Source of the DNA: Candidatus Nanohaloarchaea archaeon
GTDB lineage: Archaea; Nanohalarchaeota; Nanosalinia; Nanosalinales; JAHENU01
NCBI GenBank assembly: GCA_018609855.1
Contig: JAHENU010000093.1
Span: forward strand, 1-5,426
DNA: 5,426 bases
Direction: 5' to 3'
Program-made: the position numbers and the translations under genes
In this document: positions 1-5,339 of the stretch, piece by piece
How the letters are laid out: every line of letters starts with the position of its first letter
How positions within the stretch are numbered: the first letter of the stretch is position 1
The notes under the pieces: generated by a model
What the model was told of the DNA's origin: nothing
What the model saw: the letters and a program-made list of their open reading frames with translations, nothing else
The model's database searches: none

Positions 1-2
1 AT

Positions 3-437
3 ACGCAATTTGTGCTAGACGGCTATCCGCGTACCATGGATGAATATGCTGCCCTCCAAACTATGGTAACCATTGATGCAGTAATTTTTCTAGATGTAAG
101 TTTGGAGCAGATCCCTTACAAACTTTCACAACGCTATGTCTGTACTTCTTGTGGCTTTACCTATCATCAGGAATTATTCCCGCCTGCAGAAAATGGCACC
201 TGTCATCAATGTGGAGGTACTGTACAGAAACGGGCTGATGAAGATCCTGAATCTATTTCCCATCGTATTGAGCTCTATCAACAATACACGGTGCCTGTGA
301 TAAAAGCATTTGCCGCTGACGGGATTCTGCATCATGTTGATGCGCAGCGGCCATTCGATGCTGTCGCTTATGAGGTAAAAGAAAGAGTGACACCATTTTA
401 TAAGGGTGAAGCAGATGACTCAGCAACAGATCTATGA
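3..437 (+). CDS. adk: Adenylate kinase, zinc-LID type (5' end cut off by window)
   Basis: Adenylate kinase converts ATP + AMP to 2 ADP in the cytoplasm. The reading frame is already open at base 3 and its first residues are TQFVLDGYPRT, matching the family motif around the AMP-site segment (LDGFPRT). The P-loop and true start therefore lie left of the window, and the GTG at 12 is only an internal valine. A LID domain follows, with two Cys-x2-Cys pairs (CTSC at bases 141-152, CHQC at 201-212). This is the four-cysteine zinc site of the structural-zinc subgroup. After it come the RADED and HRIELY segments, which carry the usual LID and core arginines. The C-terminus is complete and ends at TGA 435-437. 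The last 23 bases overlap the next gene, so this is the upstream member of a three-gene operon. This bacterial-type enzyme also occurs in halophilic and some other archaea. Family assignment is firm. Confidence 0.95.
   Translation, partial: TQFVLDGYPRTMDEYAALQTMVTIDAVIFLDVSLEQIPYKLSQRYVCTSCGFTYHQELFPPAENGTCHQCGGTVQKRADEDPESISHRIELYQQYTVPVIKAFAADGILHHVDAQRPFDAVAYEVKERVTPFYKGEADDSATDL
404..409 (+). promoter_or_regulatory. Shine-Dalgarno site GGGTGA for the 94-residue gene
   Basis: GGGTGA lies inside the end of the adenylate kinase gene, five bases before ATG 415. It matches the GGAGGTGAT pairing partner of the archaeal 16S tail. It decides the start in favour of ATG 415, because the in-frame GTG at 406 lies within the motif itself and has no ribosome site of its own. 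Confidence 0.6.
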
Positions 438-699
438 GGTATGGGAATATGGCTACGGAGAGAGTGGCAGGTTCAGATTTGCAGTAAATATACCTGAAGA
501 TGCAATCGACAGATTTTTACAGCGGCAAATTATTAGCGGATACACATTCCGAGAATATGTGCGACAGGAATTAGGATACAAGCAGATCAAATTATGTGTG
601 AAAGATCCGCGGCAGAAAGGAACTCAAAAGAAGCCAAATTATCCGAAAGTGGTGGATGTGGATCTAAGATATGAAAAACGAGGTGAAAAAGATGGGTGA
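415..699 (+). CDS. Unrecognised 94-residue protein in the adk-HIT operon
   Basis: I do not recognise a family. The start ATG 415 is chosen for its Shine-Dalgarno motif five bases upstream, and the stop is TGA 697-699. The protein has an aromatic N-terminus (YEVWEYGYGE), a central amphipathic part (residues about 23-50) and a lysine/arginine-rich stretch near residues 65-75 (DPRQKGTQKKPNYPK). It ends in a probable beta strand, VVDVDLRY, and a charged tail. There is no membrane segment, signal peptide or cysteine pair. It overlaps adenylate kinase by 23 bases and the HIT gene by 8 bases, so it is almost certainly co-transcribed and translationally coupled with both. The basic patch beside nucleotide enzymes could suggest nucleotide or RNA binding, but that is speculation. 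Its overlap-packed position and own ribosome site argue that it is a real gene. Confidence 0.75.
   Translation: MTQQQIYEVWEYGYGESGRFRFAVNIPEDAIDRFLQRQIISGYTFREYVRQELGYKQIKLCVKDPRQKGTQKKPNYPKVVDVDLRYEKRGEKDG
680..686 (+). promoter_or_regulatory. Shine-Dalgarno site GAGGTGA for the HIT gene
   Basis: GAGGTGA lies inside the end of the preceding gene, five bases before ATG 692. It is a seven-base match to the archaeal consensus. It makes ATG 692 the start rather than ATG 671, which has no comparable motif upstream and would place this sequence inside the coding region. Confidence 0.7.
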
Positions 700-1075
700 T
701 TTGCCGAAGCCAGTAGATGAGGCGATGATTTATGAAAATAGTAAGTTATATGCCTGTCTGGCAAATCGTCCGTTAACAAAAGGTCATGTTGTCGTTGTAT
801 GGAAAGATACGGTGGAAGATTTGCACTTGTTGTCTCAGGAAGACTATGAGCATTTGATGGAAGTTGTTGATATGGTAAGAAGCGCGATGTTGCAGGCTCT
901 AAAAGTAGAAAAAGTGTATTTGATGTATTTTGATGAAACACGGCATGTACACTGGCATCTTGTGCCTCGGTACAATGAGAAAGGAGTTAATGTGTTATTG
1001 CATGAACCAAGAGAGTTAGAGGATACAAGATTGGCCACAAAATTGCAGAAAAAGTTGGAAATTACTTCCACTTAA
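692..1075 (+). CDS. HIT-family nucleotide-binding protein
   Basis: Histidine-triad proteins hydrolyse or transfer nucleoside monophosphates (for example AMP-lysine, Ap4A, adenylylated intermediates) through a covalent histidine intermediate. The 127-residue product carries the signature at residues 85-89, HVHWH, followed by LVPRY. This is the His-x-His-x-His active site plus the conserved hydrophobic/proline tail. Upstream, TKGHVVVVWK (29-38) corresponds to the family strand usually read as GH-hydrophobic-LVIPK, and a long helix at 49-71 precedes the catalytic strand. The N-terminus lacks the paired-cysteine motif of many Hint proteins and has only Cys22. A tryptophan occupies a position within the triad that is often a hydrophobic or aromatic residue such as Phe. 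The start overlaps the previous gene by 8 bases, and the stop lies 14 bases into the opposing gene's end. The substrate cannot be told from sequence. Sitting next to adenylate kinase fits adenylate metabolism. Confidence 0.9.
   Translation: MGDLPKPVDEAMIYENSKLYACLANRPLTKGHVVVVWKDTVEDLHLLSQEDYEHLMEVVDMVRSAMLQALKVEKVYLMYFDETRHVHWHLVPRYNEKGVNVLLHEPRELEDTRLATKLQKKLEITST
1049..1053 (-). terminator. Possible oligo-T terminator for the thioredoxin-like gene
   Basis: On the minus strand, a run of five T followed by CTGCAATTTTG lies eight bases past the stop of the thioredoxin-like gene, with no hairpin. Archaeal RNA polymerase can terminate at short T runs. If used, the site lies inside the HIT coding sequence because the two genes converge and overlap. 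This is a weak call based on position alone. Confidence 0.3.
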
Positions 1076-1616
1076 TCGAACAGCCCATAGCCGGCTTTTG
1101 ATCTTCTGGAATATCTTCAGGACTGTCTTCTGCCAGAGCAATAACTGCTTCCTTCAATTCTTCCCGCTCTACTGCCTCAGGATCCTGCCAGTTGTCATCT
1201 AAGCGGCCGTGGTAGACTAATTTTCCTTCACTGTCGAGCAAATAGAGATCTGGTGTGCATTGCGCTTGATACTGTTTCGCCACTTCCTGTGTTTCATCTA
1301 CCAAGTAAGGGAAATCGATGCCCTGTTCTTCAGCAAATGCTTCCATTTTGGCAGGACTGTCTTCGGGATAGTCTGGATGGATATTTGGGTTAATGGCGAC
1401 TGTATTAACACCATGATGTTCAGCTGTTTGAGCAAGTTGGATGAGGCGCGGCCATACGGCCTTCGCATACGGACAGTGGTTACACATGAAAGCAACAATT
1501 AGGCCGTTTTCACCAAATAATTCCGCAGTAGTATATTCAGTGCCCTGTGGATCAGGCAAGGTAAATGTAGGCATTGCAGTGCCCAGTACAATAGATTCAG
1601 ATTCGACAAGGGCCAT
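1062..1616 (-). CDS. Thioredoxin-fold protein, PRX-like1 (AhpC/TSA-related) type
   Basis: This 184-residue cytoplasmic thioredoxin-fold protein belongs to the peroxiredoxin-like group that carries a CNHC active site. The order is AMPTFTLPDPQG (residues 14-25, the AhpC/TSA-type entry strand), then the redox motif MCNHCPYAK with Cys45 and Cys48. VAINPN (73-78) and PEDSPAKM (84-91) follow, then PYLVDETQEVAKQY and the cis-proline loop CTPD at 120-123. The C-terminus is DQKPAMGCSIKWK, with a third conserved-looking cysteine, Cys179. These blocks match the family closely along the whole length. The role is probably dithiol reduction or peroxide defence, but the reaction of this subgroup is not well established. 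The start ATG 1614-1616 has CGGTGA four bases upstream. The frame stays open to 1706, but that extension has no family resemblance. The protein is rich in Asp and Glu. It converges on and overlaps the HIT gene. Confidence 0.92.
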   Translation of the reverse strand: MALVESESIVLGTAMPTFTLPDPQGTEYTTAELFGENGLIVAFMCNHCPYAKAVWPRLIQLAQTAEHHGVNTVAINPNIHPDYPEDSPAKMEAFAEEQGIDFPYLVDETQEVAKQYQAQCTPDLYLLDSEGKLVYHGRLDDNWQDPEAVEREELKEAVIALAEDSPEDIPEDQKPAMGCSIKWK

Positions 1617-1620
1617 AGTA

Positions 1621-1626
1621 TCACCG
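1621..1626 (-). promoter_or_regulatory. Shine-Dalgarno site CGGTGA for the thioredoxin-like gene
   Basis: On the minus strand CGGTGA stands four bases before ATG 1616, partly matching GGAGGTGAT. It supports a 184-residue product rather than the 214-residue one that would begin at 1706. Confidence 0.5.
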
Positions 1627-1694
1627 AGGTAGAGGTGGTGCACTTTCAAAAAGGTGTCTGTTGTTGCTCCACAGTCAATCCTCAGCAAGTGTAG

Positions 1695-1702
1695 TAAATA
1701 AA
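1695..1702 (-). promoter_or_regulatory. Possible TATA box (TTTATTTA) for the thioredoxin-like gene
   Basis: Minus-strand TTTATTTA lies about 80 bases before ATG 1616. An archaeal start site some 25 bases downstream would fall near 1670 and give a leader of roughly 50 bases. It would also put the open-frame extension to 1706 outside the transcript. This is inferred from sequence shape only. Confidence 0.3.
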
Positions 1703-1736
1703 GCATGTATTAGACGTATTGTCACCATTTTTTGAA

Positions 1737-1743
1737 TATAAAG
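1737..1743 (+). promoter_or_regulatory. Possible distal TATA box (TATAAAG) for the 402-residue gene
   Basis: TATAAAG follows a T-rich stretch in the divergent intergenic region. It could serve as the TATA element for the gene starting at 1835, with transcription beginning near 1767. It competes with the box at 1754-1762, and the sequence does not show which one is used. Confidence 0.3.
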
Positions 1744-1753
1744 TATTCAGTAG

Positions 1754-1762
1754 TTTTAAATA
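1754..1762 (+). promoter_or_regulatory. Possible proximal TATA box (TTTTAAATA) for the 402-residue gene
   Basis: TTTTAAATA is close to the archaeal TATA consensus. Transcription would begin about 25 bases later, near 1785, leaving a leader of about 50 bases before ATG 1835. This position would exclude the in-frame ATG at 1763 as a start, in agreement with the ribosome site at 1824-1830. Confidence 0.4.
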
Positions 1763-1823
1763 ATGTATATCACTGCAGAAAAAACATATTGGAAAAGGAA
1801 CATCGGTCCCACTGTCCTGCCAC

Positions 1824-1830
1824 AAGGTGA
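1824..1830 (+). promoter_or_regulatory. Shine-Dalgarno site AAGGTGA for the 402-residue gene
   Basis: AAGGTGA ends four bases before ATG 1835. It repeats the motif and spacing seen at other genes here. It decides the start against the upstream in-frame ATG 1763, which directly follows AT-rich promoter-like sequence and has no such motif. Confidence 0.65.
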
Positions 1831-1834
1831 CAGT

Positions 1835-3043
1835 ATGGAAGATCTATCGCAGTATCGAATGGATGGTATGGCACTGGATGAGATTATACACACCTGTACA
1901 GTTGGTGACGATGGACTGGCCGCATTACAGGAATGGGGCGATGAATACGCTTCCAGTTTTCTCGAGTACCAGAATCTGCGCGATATAGGTGTACCAGATG
2001 ATGATGCTTACTCTATTGCTCAGGCAGTTGCTGAAAAAAACGACGGTCTCTTTCGCTACGAAACGCTTGATGAAGAAGAACAGCGGCCAAAATACATTTC
2101 TTTAGGATTAACAGCTGATGAATTCCAGCGTGCACATCAGACGTTTGGTGCTGAATTGCCTACGTATGATGAACTTGTCACTCTACTCAGTGGCAATTCC
2201 TCTCGCATCGAACCCACGTCATGTAAGATAGCGCATCCATATGAGATATGCATTAATCGATATGTGGCTGAAGCGCACGATACTAATGAAACTACAGTTG
2301 ACAAATCGCTCTCTGCTGATAGATACGAAAACACAGTGATACCGAACAGAGTTGGTGAAGACACAGCAGGATCTACGTATGATACGAGTTTTACCGGGCC
2401 GCCTATTGATGCAGTAAAACGTTACGGCCATCGCATATGGAACCGGGGTGTGAAGTATGCGGCACTGACTGGCATGGCACTTGCAGCTGCATTCGGACCC
2501 AGTCCTGAAGAACCCGCAGACCAAACCATTGGCGGTATGGAACGACCTTCTTCACACATTGAAACGGTTATTTCCGGAGACTTCGGAGAAACGCCTGAGA
2601 GTGTTCTTGAAGCACACCTCACACAGGGAGATATGGCAGAGAGGAAACAGCAATCAGATGACGCAGACGCGTCTTCCGGAGGAAGTGAATTAGCAGACGA
2701 TCCAATTTCGGCCACCAGGCCGTCAAACCAGCTTCTGTCGGCATCAAATGATAATGCTAGCATATTCCAGCAGCCGTCAATTGAGGCAGAAGCGCGACGT
2801 CAGTTTGATCAGCATATAGCAACAACGCCGATGGAGTTATACAACCAGCAGATTAATCAGCAGACAGAACGGTTGTGGCGGCAGCATCAGACAGAACAGC
2901 AGTTCAGTCAAACGTTTGGTGGCATATTGGGTGTTAACGAATGGGTCTTTGGTAGTGGTAATGATCTCATAGAAGATGTCGGTATATGGACGGGCATCTA
3001 TCAACCACAACAGCAACTGCGGGGTAGGGAACTAACGTTTTAG
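1835..3043 (+). CDS. Unrecognised 402-residue protein with glutamine-rich C-terminal part
   Basis: I recognise no family. The N-terminal part (about 1-130) is acidic and looks helical (for example DEIIHTC, LAALQEWGDEY, DDDAYSIAQAVAEKND, TADEFQRAHQTFG). A polar middle follows, with cysteines near CKIAHPYEIC. Residues 206-221 (VKYAALTGMALAAAFG) are the only hydrophobic stretch, about 16 residues long and preceded by basic residues. This could be a short membrane anchor with the N-terminus inside, but it is marginal. A Ser/Asp/Glu-rich, probably disordered linker spans about 222-310. Residues 312-359 hold 13 glutamines in 48 positions with charged residues, perhaps a helix or coiled coil. The C-terminus is glycine/aromatic-rich (GVNEWVFGSGND, WTGIYQPQQQ). 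No signal peptide or catalytic motif is visible. It stands alone between divergent and intergenic DNA with its own promoter-like boxes. An anchored surface or lineage-specific protein is possible; function is unknown. Confidence 0.8.
   Translation: MEDLSQYRMDGMALDEIIHTCTVGDDGLAALQEWGDEYASSFLEYQNLRDIGVPDDDAYSIAQAVAEKNDGLFRYETLDEEEQRPKYISLGLTADEFQRAHQTFGAELPTYDELVTLLSGNSSRIEPTSCKIAHPYEICINRYVAEAHDTNETTVDKSLSADRYENTVIPNRVGEDTAGSTYDTSFTGPPIDAVKRYGHRIWNRGVKYAALTGMALAAAFGPSPEEPADQTIGGMERPSSHIETVISGDFGETPESVLEAHLTQGDMAERKQQSDDADASSGGSELADDPISATRPSNQLLSASNDNASIFQQPSIEAEARRQFDQHIATTPMELYNQQINQQTERLWRQHQTEQQFSQTFGGILGVNEWVFGSGNDLIEDVGIWTGIYQPQQQLRGRELTF
2861..2897 (+). repeat. Short direct repeat CAGACAGAAC within the 402-residue gene
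   Basis: The ten bases CAGACAGAAC occur at 2861-2870 and again at 2888-2897. The distance is 27 bases, exactly nine codons, so both encode QTE in the glutamine-rich part. It may be the trace of a small in-frame duplication or just CAG-rich composition. Confidence 0.45.
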
Positions 3044-3204
3044 TCGAGCTTACGGTGTCGTGAATTGTCGGCTGGTGGTGTTCAATCATGAAATTGGTTA
3101 CTATAGAATAGATCCTACGATTAACGACATCTTCTCTTCCCAGTGTTGTAGGTAGATTATAAGAAATGCTAATTTATTTAACTAATGCTGGGAATAATGC
3201 TTCT
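3044..3204 (+). promoter_or_regulatory. Non-coding leader with TATA-like box upstream of the disulfide reductase
   Basis: This 161-base gap holds no convincing gene. TTATAAG at 3157-3163 is the best TATA-like element. Transcription about 25 bases later would begin near 3185-3190 and leave only a short leader before ATG 3205. A second AT-rich candidate, CTATAGAATA, lies at 3101-3110. GGGA at 3190-3193 is a weak ribosome site, 11 bases from the ATG, unlike the strong AGGTGA sites of other genes here. The ATG at 3166 sits only two bases past the TATA-like element, which argues against it as a start. Confidence 0.35.
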
Positions 3205-4590
3205 ATGCAGCAATTTGACAGCATTGTAATTGGCGGCGGATCTGGATTGAATATTGCCTCGGCATTGGCAGGAAAAGGAGAGAAAGTGGCCATTGTCGAA
3301 GAAGGGCCGCTGGGCGGCACCTGTCTTAATAGAGGCTGCATTCCCTCGAAAATCATTATCCATTCTGCCGATGTGATGGATGAAATTCACAATGCAGAAA
3401 GATTCGGCATCAAGGTTTCTAAAAACTCAGAGGTTAATTTCAAATCCATAACAAAACGAGCTTCTGAGATTGTGGATGAAGATGCAGAGAATATAGAACA
3501 GGGAATTGGACAAACGGAAAATTTAACGCTCTTCAAATCCAGAGGCAAGTTTATTGGAAATAAAACAATGAAAATAGGTGATAAAGAAATCTCTGCAGAT
3601 AAAGTATATATCGTGGCGGGAACCAGACCATTTATCCCCCCGATCAATGGCCTAGAGGATGTCGACTACATTACTAGCAAGGAAGCCTTACGATTAGAAA
3701 CGCAGCCGCAATCCATGGCGGTTATAGGAGGCGGATATATTGCTGCTGAGCTCGCTCATTTCTATGGGGCACTTGGCACTGACGTAACCATCCTGCAACG
3801 ATCGGAACCACTGATAAAGCATGAAGATGAGGAAATAGCCGAGACATTTACAGAGATTTTTAGCCAAAAGCACAATGTAATGTTGCGATGGAGCACAGAC
3901 AAAGTTGAGCAAAAAGGTAAAGGACAAAATAAAAAATTCAATGTTCATATTTCCCATAAGGATTCTCAGGAGAAGAAAACTATAGAAGTTGATCAGGTTT
4001 TAGTCGCAACCGGCAGAGTGCCCAATACTGATCTGCTGGAAGTTGAAAAGGCCGGTATAGAAACTGATGCCAACGGCTTTATTACAGTAAATGAATTCAT
4101 GGAAACATCAGCAGACAACATCTGGGCTGCCGGAGATATAGCAGGTATATATTTATTTAAGCATAGCGCGAATCTGGAAGCGCAACACGCGTTGCGGAAT
4201 TCATTGCATCCGGACTATAAACAGCCGGTCGATTATACGGCAATGCCGCATGCGATTTTCTCCTCACCACAAATAGCCGGTGTCAGCAAAACAGAAGATG
4301 AGTTGCAAGAAGAAGGCAGAGACTACCAGGTAGGGAAAGAATATTACAAAAAAACAGGCATGGGAGTAGCGTTGCAAGAAGAAGAGGGATTTGTCAAATT
4401 GTTAGTGGATCCTGAGGATAAGACAATTCTTGGGTGTCACATACTCGGGCCTGGAGCACCAACGCTCATTCATGAAGTATTAGTGGCCATGCGCGCCGGA
4501 AGCGGCACCTTGTATGATATCACAGACACAATTCACATCCATCCGGCGTTGTCGGAAGTGGTGCAGCGGGCGGCAAATAATGCACGGTAA
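3205..4590 (+). CDS. FAD-dependent pyridine nucleotide-disulfide oxidoreductase (dihydrolipoyl dehydrogenase / mycothione reductase-like)
   Basis: This is a 461-residue class I flavoprotein disulfide reductase, moving electrons between NAD(P)H, FAD, a redox disulfide and a thiol substrate. FAD-binding IVIGGGSG starts at residue 7 and ends its strand with acidic IVEE. The redox disulfide is Cys40-Cys45 in GGTCLNRGCIPSK. The NAD(P) domain has VIGGGYIAAE (173-182), and ILQRSE follows its second strand with Arg199. The second FAD motif is WAAGDIAG with Asp311. The C-terminal dimer domain ends with HIHPALSE, giving the catalytic His446-Glu451 pair. All key residues are present. Arg199, where NAD-preferring lipoamide dehydrogenases usually carry Glu, suggests NADPH use as in glutathione or mycothione reductases. 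No 2-oxoacid dehydrogenase subunits are nearby, so the lpd name would be risky. The start ATG 3205 is chosen because the family begins a few residues before the FAD motif. ATG 3166 would add 13 unrelated residues. Confidence 0.93.
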   Translation: MQQFDSIVIGGGSGLNIASALAGKGEKVAIVEEGPLGGTCLNRGCIPSKIIIHSADVMDEIHNAERFGIKVSKNSEVNFKSITKRASEIVDEDAENIEQGIGQTENLTLFKSRGKFIGNKTMKIGDKEISADKVYIVAGTRPFIPPINGLEDVDYITSKEALRLETQPQSMAVIGGGYIAAELAHFYGALGTDVTILQRSEPLIKHEDEEIAETFTEIFSQKHNVMLRWSTDKVEQKGKGQNKKFNVHISHKDSQEKKTIEVDQVLVATGRVPNTDLLEVEKAGIETDANGFITVNEFMETSADNIWAAGDIAGIYLFKHSANLEAQHALRNSLHPDYKQPVDYTAMPHAIFSSPQIAGVSKTEDELQEEGRDYQVGKEYYKKTGMGVALQEEEGFVKLLVDPEDKTILGCHILGPGAPTLIHEVLVAMRAGSGTLYDITDTIHIHPALSEVVQRAANNAR

Positions 4591-4602
4591 GCGTATAAGA
4601 TT

Positions 4603-4607
4603 AAAAA
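4603..4607 (-). terminator. Possible oligo-T terminator in the convergent gap 4591-4622
   Basis: On the minus strand GCTTTTTAATCTTATAC follows the stop of the 4623-5054 gene by about 15 bases. The T run sits in an imperfect inverted repeat (ATTAA...TTAAT). The 32-base gap between the two converging genes holds nothing else I can identify. Confidence 0.3.
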
Positions 4608-4622
4608 GCTTAATATCACTTA

Positions 4623-5054
4623 TCAACTCTTCAACGGCCACCGATGATAGCGAGGAGGTGATTCAGCAGCAGAACCCCTAATTACATCTTCAGTCACCAA
4701 TATAGGGCCAGTATCAGTGTGATATATAAGACCATCTTCATTGTATCGAGCAGATATACCATACTCTTCTTCTAATTGCTGGCCTAATGAAGAAAGCGTG
4801 TGCCGCACAGTGAGAGATGTACCATTATTTGTCCTCCGTAAAGACATCAGCTGAGGAGAAACAGCGATAGCCGGTACATGTGCATATCGGACATCATCAA
4901 GCTCACAGTTATCCGCCACATATTGGTCAGTTACAGCGAACCCTGGCAATTGCTCTATCCCTTCTCGAAGAGTGGCTTCGTCCATAGTATAATATTCACA
5001 CTCACTTATTTGGATTTTACTCCAACGTGGTGGCTGCTGTGTTGGAGCTGACAC
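4623..5054 (-). CDS. Unrecognised acidic protein (121 to 143 residues)
   Basis: I recognise no family. The frame opens with GTG 5054, directly after an in-frame TAG, and the next start codon is ATG 4985, so the product is 143 or 121 residues. Neither start has a good Shine-Dalgarno motif. The longer form is given because the region between has plausible coding content, and the start is uncertain. Visible content: IEQLPGF and VTDQYVADNCELDD near the N-terminal third, the likely strand HVPAIAVSP, a helix-like SLGQQLEEEYG, then strands ARYNEDGLIYHTDTGPILVTED. It ends in RYHRWPLKS. The mixed alpha/beta pattern with no membrane segment or signal suggests a small soluble protein. It follows UPF0147 on the same strand by 22 bases, but an oligo-T run stands between them, so it may be transcribed separately or by read-through. 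It converges on the disulfide reductase gene. Confidence 0.65.
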   Translation of the reverse strand: MSAPTQQPPRWSKIQISECEYYTMDEATLREGIEQLPGFAVTDQYVADNCELDDVRYAHVPAIAVSPQLMSLRRTNNGTSLTVRHTLSSLGQQLEEEYGISARYNEDGLIYHTDTGPILVTEDVIRGSAAESPPRYHRWPLKS

Positions 5055-5056
5055 CT

Positions 5057-5066
5057 AAAAGAAAAA
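5057..5066 (-). terminator. Oligo-T terminator after the UPF0147 gene
   Basis: On the minus strand TTTTTCTTTT lies ten bases past the UPF0147 stop codon, with no hairpin. This is the usual form of an archaeal intrinsic terminator. It ends two bases before the GTG that opens the next frame, so it would separate the two transcription units unless read-through occurs. Confidence 0.45.
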
Positions 5067-5076
5067 CCGCACTACT

Positions 5077-5334
5077 TTATTCACCATTGCCGCCCATCTT
5101 TTCTAACAGGGAGGCGATATTCCATAATTCGGTACGGGTGAATTGCTGGATATTTGGATCATTGCTCGCTTCATCTAAGAAAGAGGTTGCCGCATTCACG
5201 CGTAAAGCCAGTTCATCTTCCTCATTTCGCAATTGATTAACAGCTTCTTGCAACAGCTCCTTTACATTATTTGGGACTGTAGAGTCTTCGCGAAGAGAGT
5301 TCATCCGTTCTATAACTGTGGCGACTTCTGTCAT
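5077..5334 (-). CDS. UPF0147 family protein (archaeal)
   Basis: The product has 85 residues, the usual family length, and is all-helical in appearance. Family blocks are evident: EDSTVPNN at residues 16-23, LALRVNAATSFLDEASNDPN at 42-61, and FTRTELWNIASLLEKM at 65-80. Members typically read as a helix, DxxVPRNVR, an AVRAA..ILDEISNDPN centre and a TRTxxWNIxSxLE end, so the match covers the whole protein. The function is unknown and no catalytic residue is evident. The family is essentially restricted to archaea, which makes this the best taxonomic marker in the window. ATG 5334 is chosen over ATG 5340 and GTG 5343 because GGGTGA lies five bases before it. It starts five bases after the preceding gene's stop, so the two are co-translated. 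The resemblance is judged by eye from the remembered family pattern. Confidence 0.87.
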   Translation of the reverse strand: MTEVATVIERMNSLREDSTVPNNVKELLQEAVNQLRNEEDELALRVNAATSFLDEASNDPNIQQFTRTELWNIASLLEKMGGNGE

Positions 5335-5339
5335 AATCA

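Noticed and set aside
671..691. Upstream start at ATG 671 for the HIT gene
   Set aside because: It has no ribosome site, and GAGGTGA just before ATG 692 would fall inside the coding region.
639..941. Minus-strand open frame opposite the HIT gene
   Set aside because: It is antisense to a clear HIT protein, has low-complexity composition and no family resemblance. It is a shadow frame.
1617..1706. In-frame N-terminal extension of the thioredoxin-like protein to an ATG at 1706
   Set aside because: The extra 30 residues do not resemble the family, there is no ribosome site, and CGGTGA lies before ATG 1616. The apparent hydrophobic start (LYLLHLL) is too short and too poorly followed to be a signal peptide.
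2481..2693. 70-residue plus-strand frame inside the 402-residue gene
   Set aside because: It is an alternative frame within a longer open frame, with no ribosome site and no recognisable content. It could only matter if the main frame contained a frameshift, and nothing suggests that.
2137..2763. Several minus-strand open frames opposite the 402-residue gene
   Set aside because: They overlap one another in different frames and lack ribosome sites. The plus-strand frame is longer and has a clear start.
3081..3109. Bacterial sigma-70-like promoter (TTCAAT, 17 bases, TAGAAT)
   Set aside because: The -35 match is poor, and the UPF0147 marker points to an archaeon, where TATA-box promoters are expected.
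3166..3204. Upstream start at ATG 3166 for the disulfide reductase
   Set aside because: It sits two bases after a TATA-like element and adds 13 residues unlike the family, whose members begin just before the FAD motif.
3387..3957. Minus-strand open frames opposite the disulfide reductase, one with hydrophobic stretches
   Set aside because: The plus strand carries an intact, fully conserved enzyme here. The hydrophobicity is what the complement of Lys/Glu-rich coding sequence produces.
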